A stretch of DNA of 64,000 nt from Enterococcus moraviensis ATCC BAA-383 (GTDB lineage Bacteria; Bacillota; Bacilli; Lactobacillales; Enterococcaceae), in contig NZ_ASWB01000001.1 of NCBI RefSeq assembly GCF_000407445.1, positions 1,116,001 to 1,180,000 on the forward strand, read 5' to 3'. The notes under the pieces were generated by a model. It made no database searches, was not told the origin of the DNA, and saw nothing but the letters and a program-made list of their open reading frames with translations. A program made the position numbers and the translations under genes. This document shows, piece by piece, positions 63,301-64,000 of the stretch (positions within the stretch are counted from its first letter, which is position 1; each line of letters begins with the position of its first letter).

Positions 63301-64000
63301 TAGGCTGTCCCTCTTAATGTATTGATTTCGTCCATATATTTTTTCACAATTGCAGGGATTTCTTCATAATATTGATTGATCGTTTCTCTTTGTTGAAAAT
63401 GGATATCTGGATTTTGATTCGTTCCACTAACAGAAGGATGATTTGGATTCATACTTCTACTACGGAATTTGTCTAATTTCTCTTGATCCAATAATGGCGC
63501 TAATTCGTCGTATTCTAATACTTCTATTTTTTGAATTTCATGACTCGTGCGAAACCCATCAAAAAAGTTGATAAATGGAACACTCGATTCAATTGATGCC
63601 AAATGAGCAACTGGCGATAAATCCATGACTTCTTGCACACTGCTTTCACACAACATCGCAAAACCAGTCTGACGAGCGGCCATCACATCTCCATGGTCAC
63701 CAAAAATATTCAACGCATTCGTTGTCACAGCACGACTTGCCACATGAAAAACTGAAGGAAGTAATTCTCCAGCAATCTTATACATATTTGGAATCATTAA
63801 TAGTAACCCTTGTGAAGCAGTATATGTAGTTGTTAGCGCACCTGTTTTAAGTGATCCATGAACCACTCCAGCGGCACCTGCTTCTGATTGCATTTCAACG
63901 ATTTTTACGGGTTGTCCAAAAATATTTTGTTTACCTTCTGCCGACCATTGATCAACAAGTTCTGCCATTGTTGAACTCGGTGTAATTGGATAAATAGCCG
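60393..64000 (-). CDS. nifJ: Pyruvate:flavodoxin/ferredoxin oxidoreductase, 5' end outside the window
   Basis: The frame continues past the internal ATG at 63968 to the window edge, reading AIYPITPSSTMAEL, the conserved family N-terminus, so roughly 20 residues are missing. Over 1190 residues are seen: pyrimidine-binding domain I with GAAGVVHG, the CoA-binding domain, two 4Fe-4S motifs (CTMCNECAFVCPHA and CTGCGLCVDACPAKGK), and the TPP domain with CAGCGETPYVKLL, ATGCSSIWGG and YSNTGGQTSKATP. Oxidises pyruvate to acetyl-CoA and CO2. A Lys/Arg/Glu/Ala-rich tail of about 45 residues follows the core. Flavodoxin or ferredoxin partner not in the window. Confidence 0.93.
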   Translation of the reverse strand, partial: AIYPITPSSTMAELVDQWSAEGKQNIFGQPVKIVEMQSEAGAAGVVHGSLKTGALTTTYTASQGLLLMIPNMYKIAGELLPSVFHVASRAVTTNALNIFGDHGDVMAARQTGFAMLCESSVQEVMDLSPVAHLASIESSVPFINFFDGFRTSHEIQKIEVLEYDELAPLLDQEKLDKFRSRSMNPNHPSVSGTNQNPDIHFQQRETINQYYEEIPAIVKKYMDEINTLRGTAYDLVTYYGAEDAEEVIVSMGSAAQAIEQTIDYLTKQGRKVGFLNIHLYRPFPIESFLEKMPKTVKAIGVIDRTKEPGAGGEPLLLDVQSAMYESDLRPMIIGGRYGLGSKDVLPNQIVAIYNELLKDKKAAKSRFTIGIVDDVTYTSLDCGEALDLTNSTTYQAKFWGFGSDGTVGANKSAIKIIGDHTDKYAQGFFYYDSKKSGGLTVSHLRFGETPIRSTYLIEHADFVACHTAAYLNTYDLVKGLKKGGTFLLNTVWNDEQLERFLPNKLKKYLAENNINFYTINAVKLASEVGLGGRINTAMETAFFKLANIMPFDEVLPILKEEAFKSYARKSMSVVDKNIQAIERTVELLHKVEVPESWQTVEIKPKVRQVNVTDYVHEIVEPINRQEGNDLAVSAFVKNDMTDGRMPLGTTVVEKRGIAVEVPEWNSDRCTMCNECAFVCPHAAIRPFLADDEEMEEAPEGYIVREMRGADGLNYRIQVSVEDCTGCGLCVDACPAKGKALTMKPYEEQKEQAMNWAFSMTLRQKENPAKPNTVLGTQFNKPLLEFSGACAGCGETPYVKLLTQMFGDRMMIANATGCSSIWGGAAPVSPYTINDEGQGPAWSNSLLEDNAEFGYGMLLASQTRREHLAMKMTEAMPVASSTLKLLMEDWINHIHTGEGTQQRAAKLKAALIDEKNQQPLLEAIYADQDLFVKNSQWMIGGDGWAYDIGYGGIDHVLASGADVNMLVLDNEVYSNTGGQTSKATPASAIAKFSASGKYVSKKDLGMMAMTYGNVYVAQIASGANQMQTIKAFEEAERFPGPSIIIAYTPCITHGLAGGMSKTLEEAKEAVNSGYWSLYRYNPELRESGKNPMTLDYKKPNFEEMQGFMRKQVRFSSLESTQPEFAGKLFEKTVDDAKNRFYNYARMAGQEEKIRAKLEKTVDETVAEKAPRVKKERVVDPEAEARRAARRAERAAKRGKTEE

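Overview
This 64 kb window is a chromosomal segment of a low-GC Gram-positive bacterium, almost certainly an Enterococcus. The gene content and order point that way: type II NADH dehydrogenase, menA and cydABDC; efaCBA-type manganese uptake; iscS-DUF1831-mnmA; and the glmS / ECF transporter / glmM-cdaR-cdaA block. A WxL-like surface protein, T-box leaders and strong AAGGAG ribosome-binding sites fit as well. I see no transposase, integrase, prophage or CRISPR array. This looks like core genome with a few accessory insertions.

Layout. 1-6.4 kb: 5' part of ftsK, a T-box-controlled NhaC-family transporter, ndh, menA and a divergent polyprenyl diphosphate synthase. 6.4-12.3 kb: cytochrome bd operon cydABDC, which together with ndh and menA makes a short quinone-linked respiratory chain. 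12.7-16.7 kb: MazG-like protein, nucleoside deaminase, topB and a DsbA-family protein. 16.8-21.3 kb: a 1054-residue surface protein with a degenerate WxL domain, DUF1033 and a small membrane protein. 21.3-25.3 kb: mnmA, an inserted membrane protein, DUF1831 and a cysteine desulfurase (sulfur for tRNA thiolation). 25.4-28.8 kb: rarD, a Prs paralogue and a beta-lactamase-fold membrane protein. 28.8-31.5 kb: efaCBA behind two DtxR-type operators. 31.5-33.5 kb: an ABC-F protein preceded by a leader peptide and attenuator. 33.6-39.1 kb: methionine uptake operon metQ-metN-metI-metQ-M20 peptidase behind two tandem T-box leaders. 39.2-41.4 kb: tRNA-Thr, a GNAT protein, rpoN and tRNA-Arg. 42-46.1 kb: TPR protein, a small protein, and an ABC exporter with a TetR regulator and three operators. 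46.4-50.2 kb: NlpC/P60 hydrolase, a candidate small RNA, a small Met-rich secreted protein and a two-component system. 50.2-60.3 kb: glmS with a glmS-ribozyme-like leader, an ECF transporter with a DUF62 SAM hydrolase, then glmM-cdaR-cdaA (cell-wall precursor and c-di-AMP synthesis). 60.4-64 kb: pyruvate:flavodoxin/ferredoxin oxidoreductase, cut by the window edge.

RNA-based regulation is the most notable theme. There are three T-box leaders (one probably Tyr, two in tandem probably Met), a glmS ribozyme, and a leader-peptide attenuator in front of the ABC-F gene that includes alternative pairings I could trace by eye. All functional statements rest on reading the sequence and on family knowledge; no database search was run.
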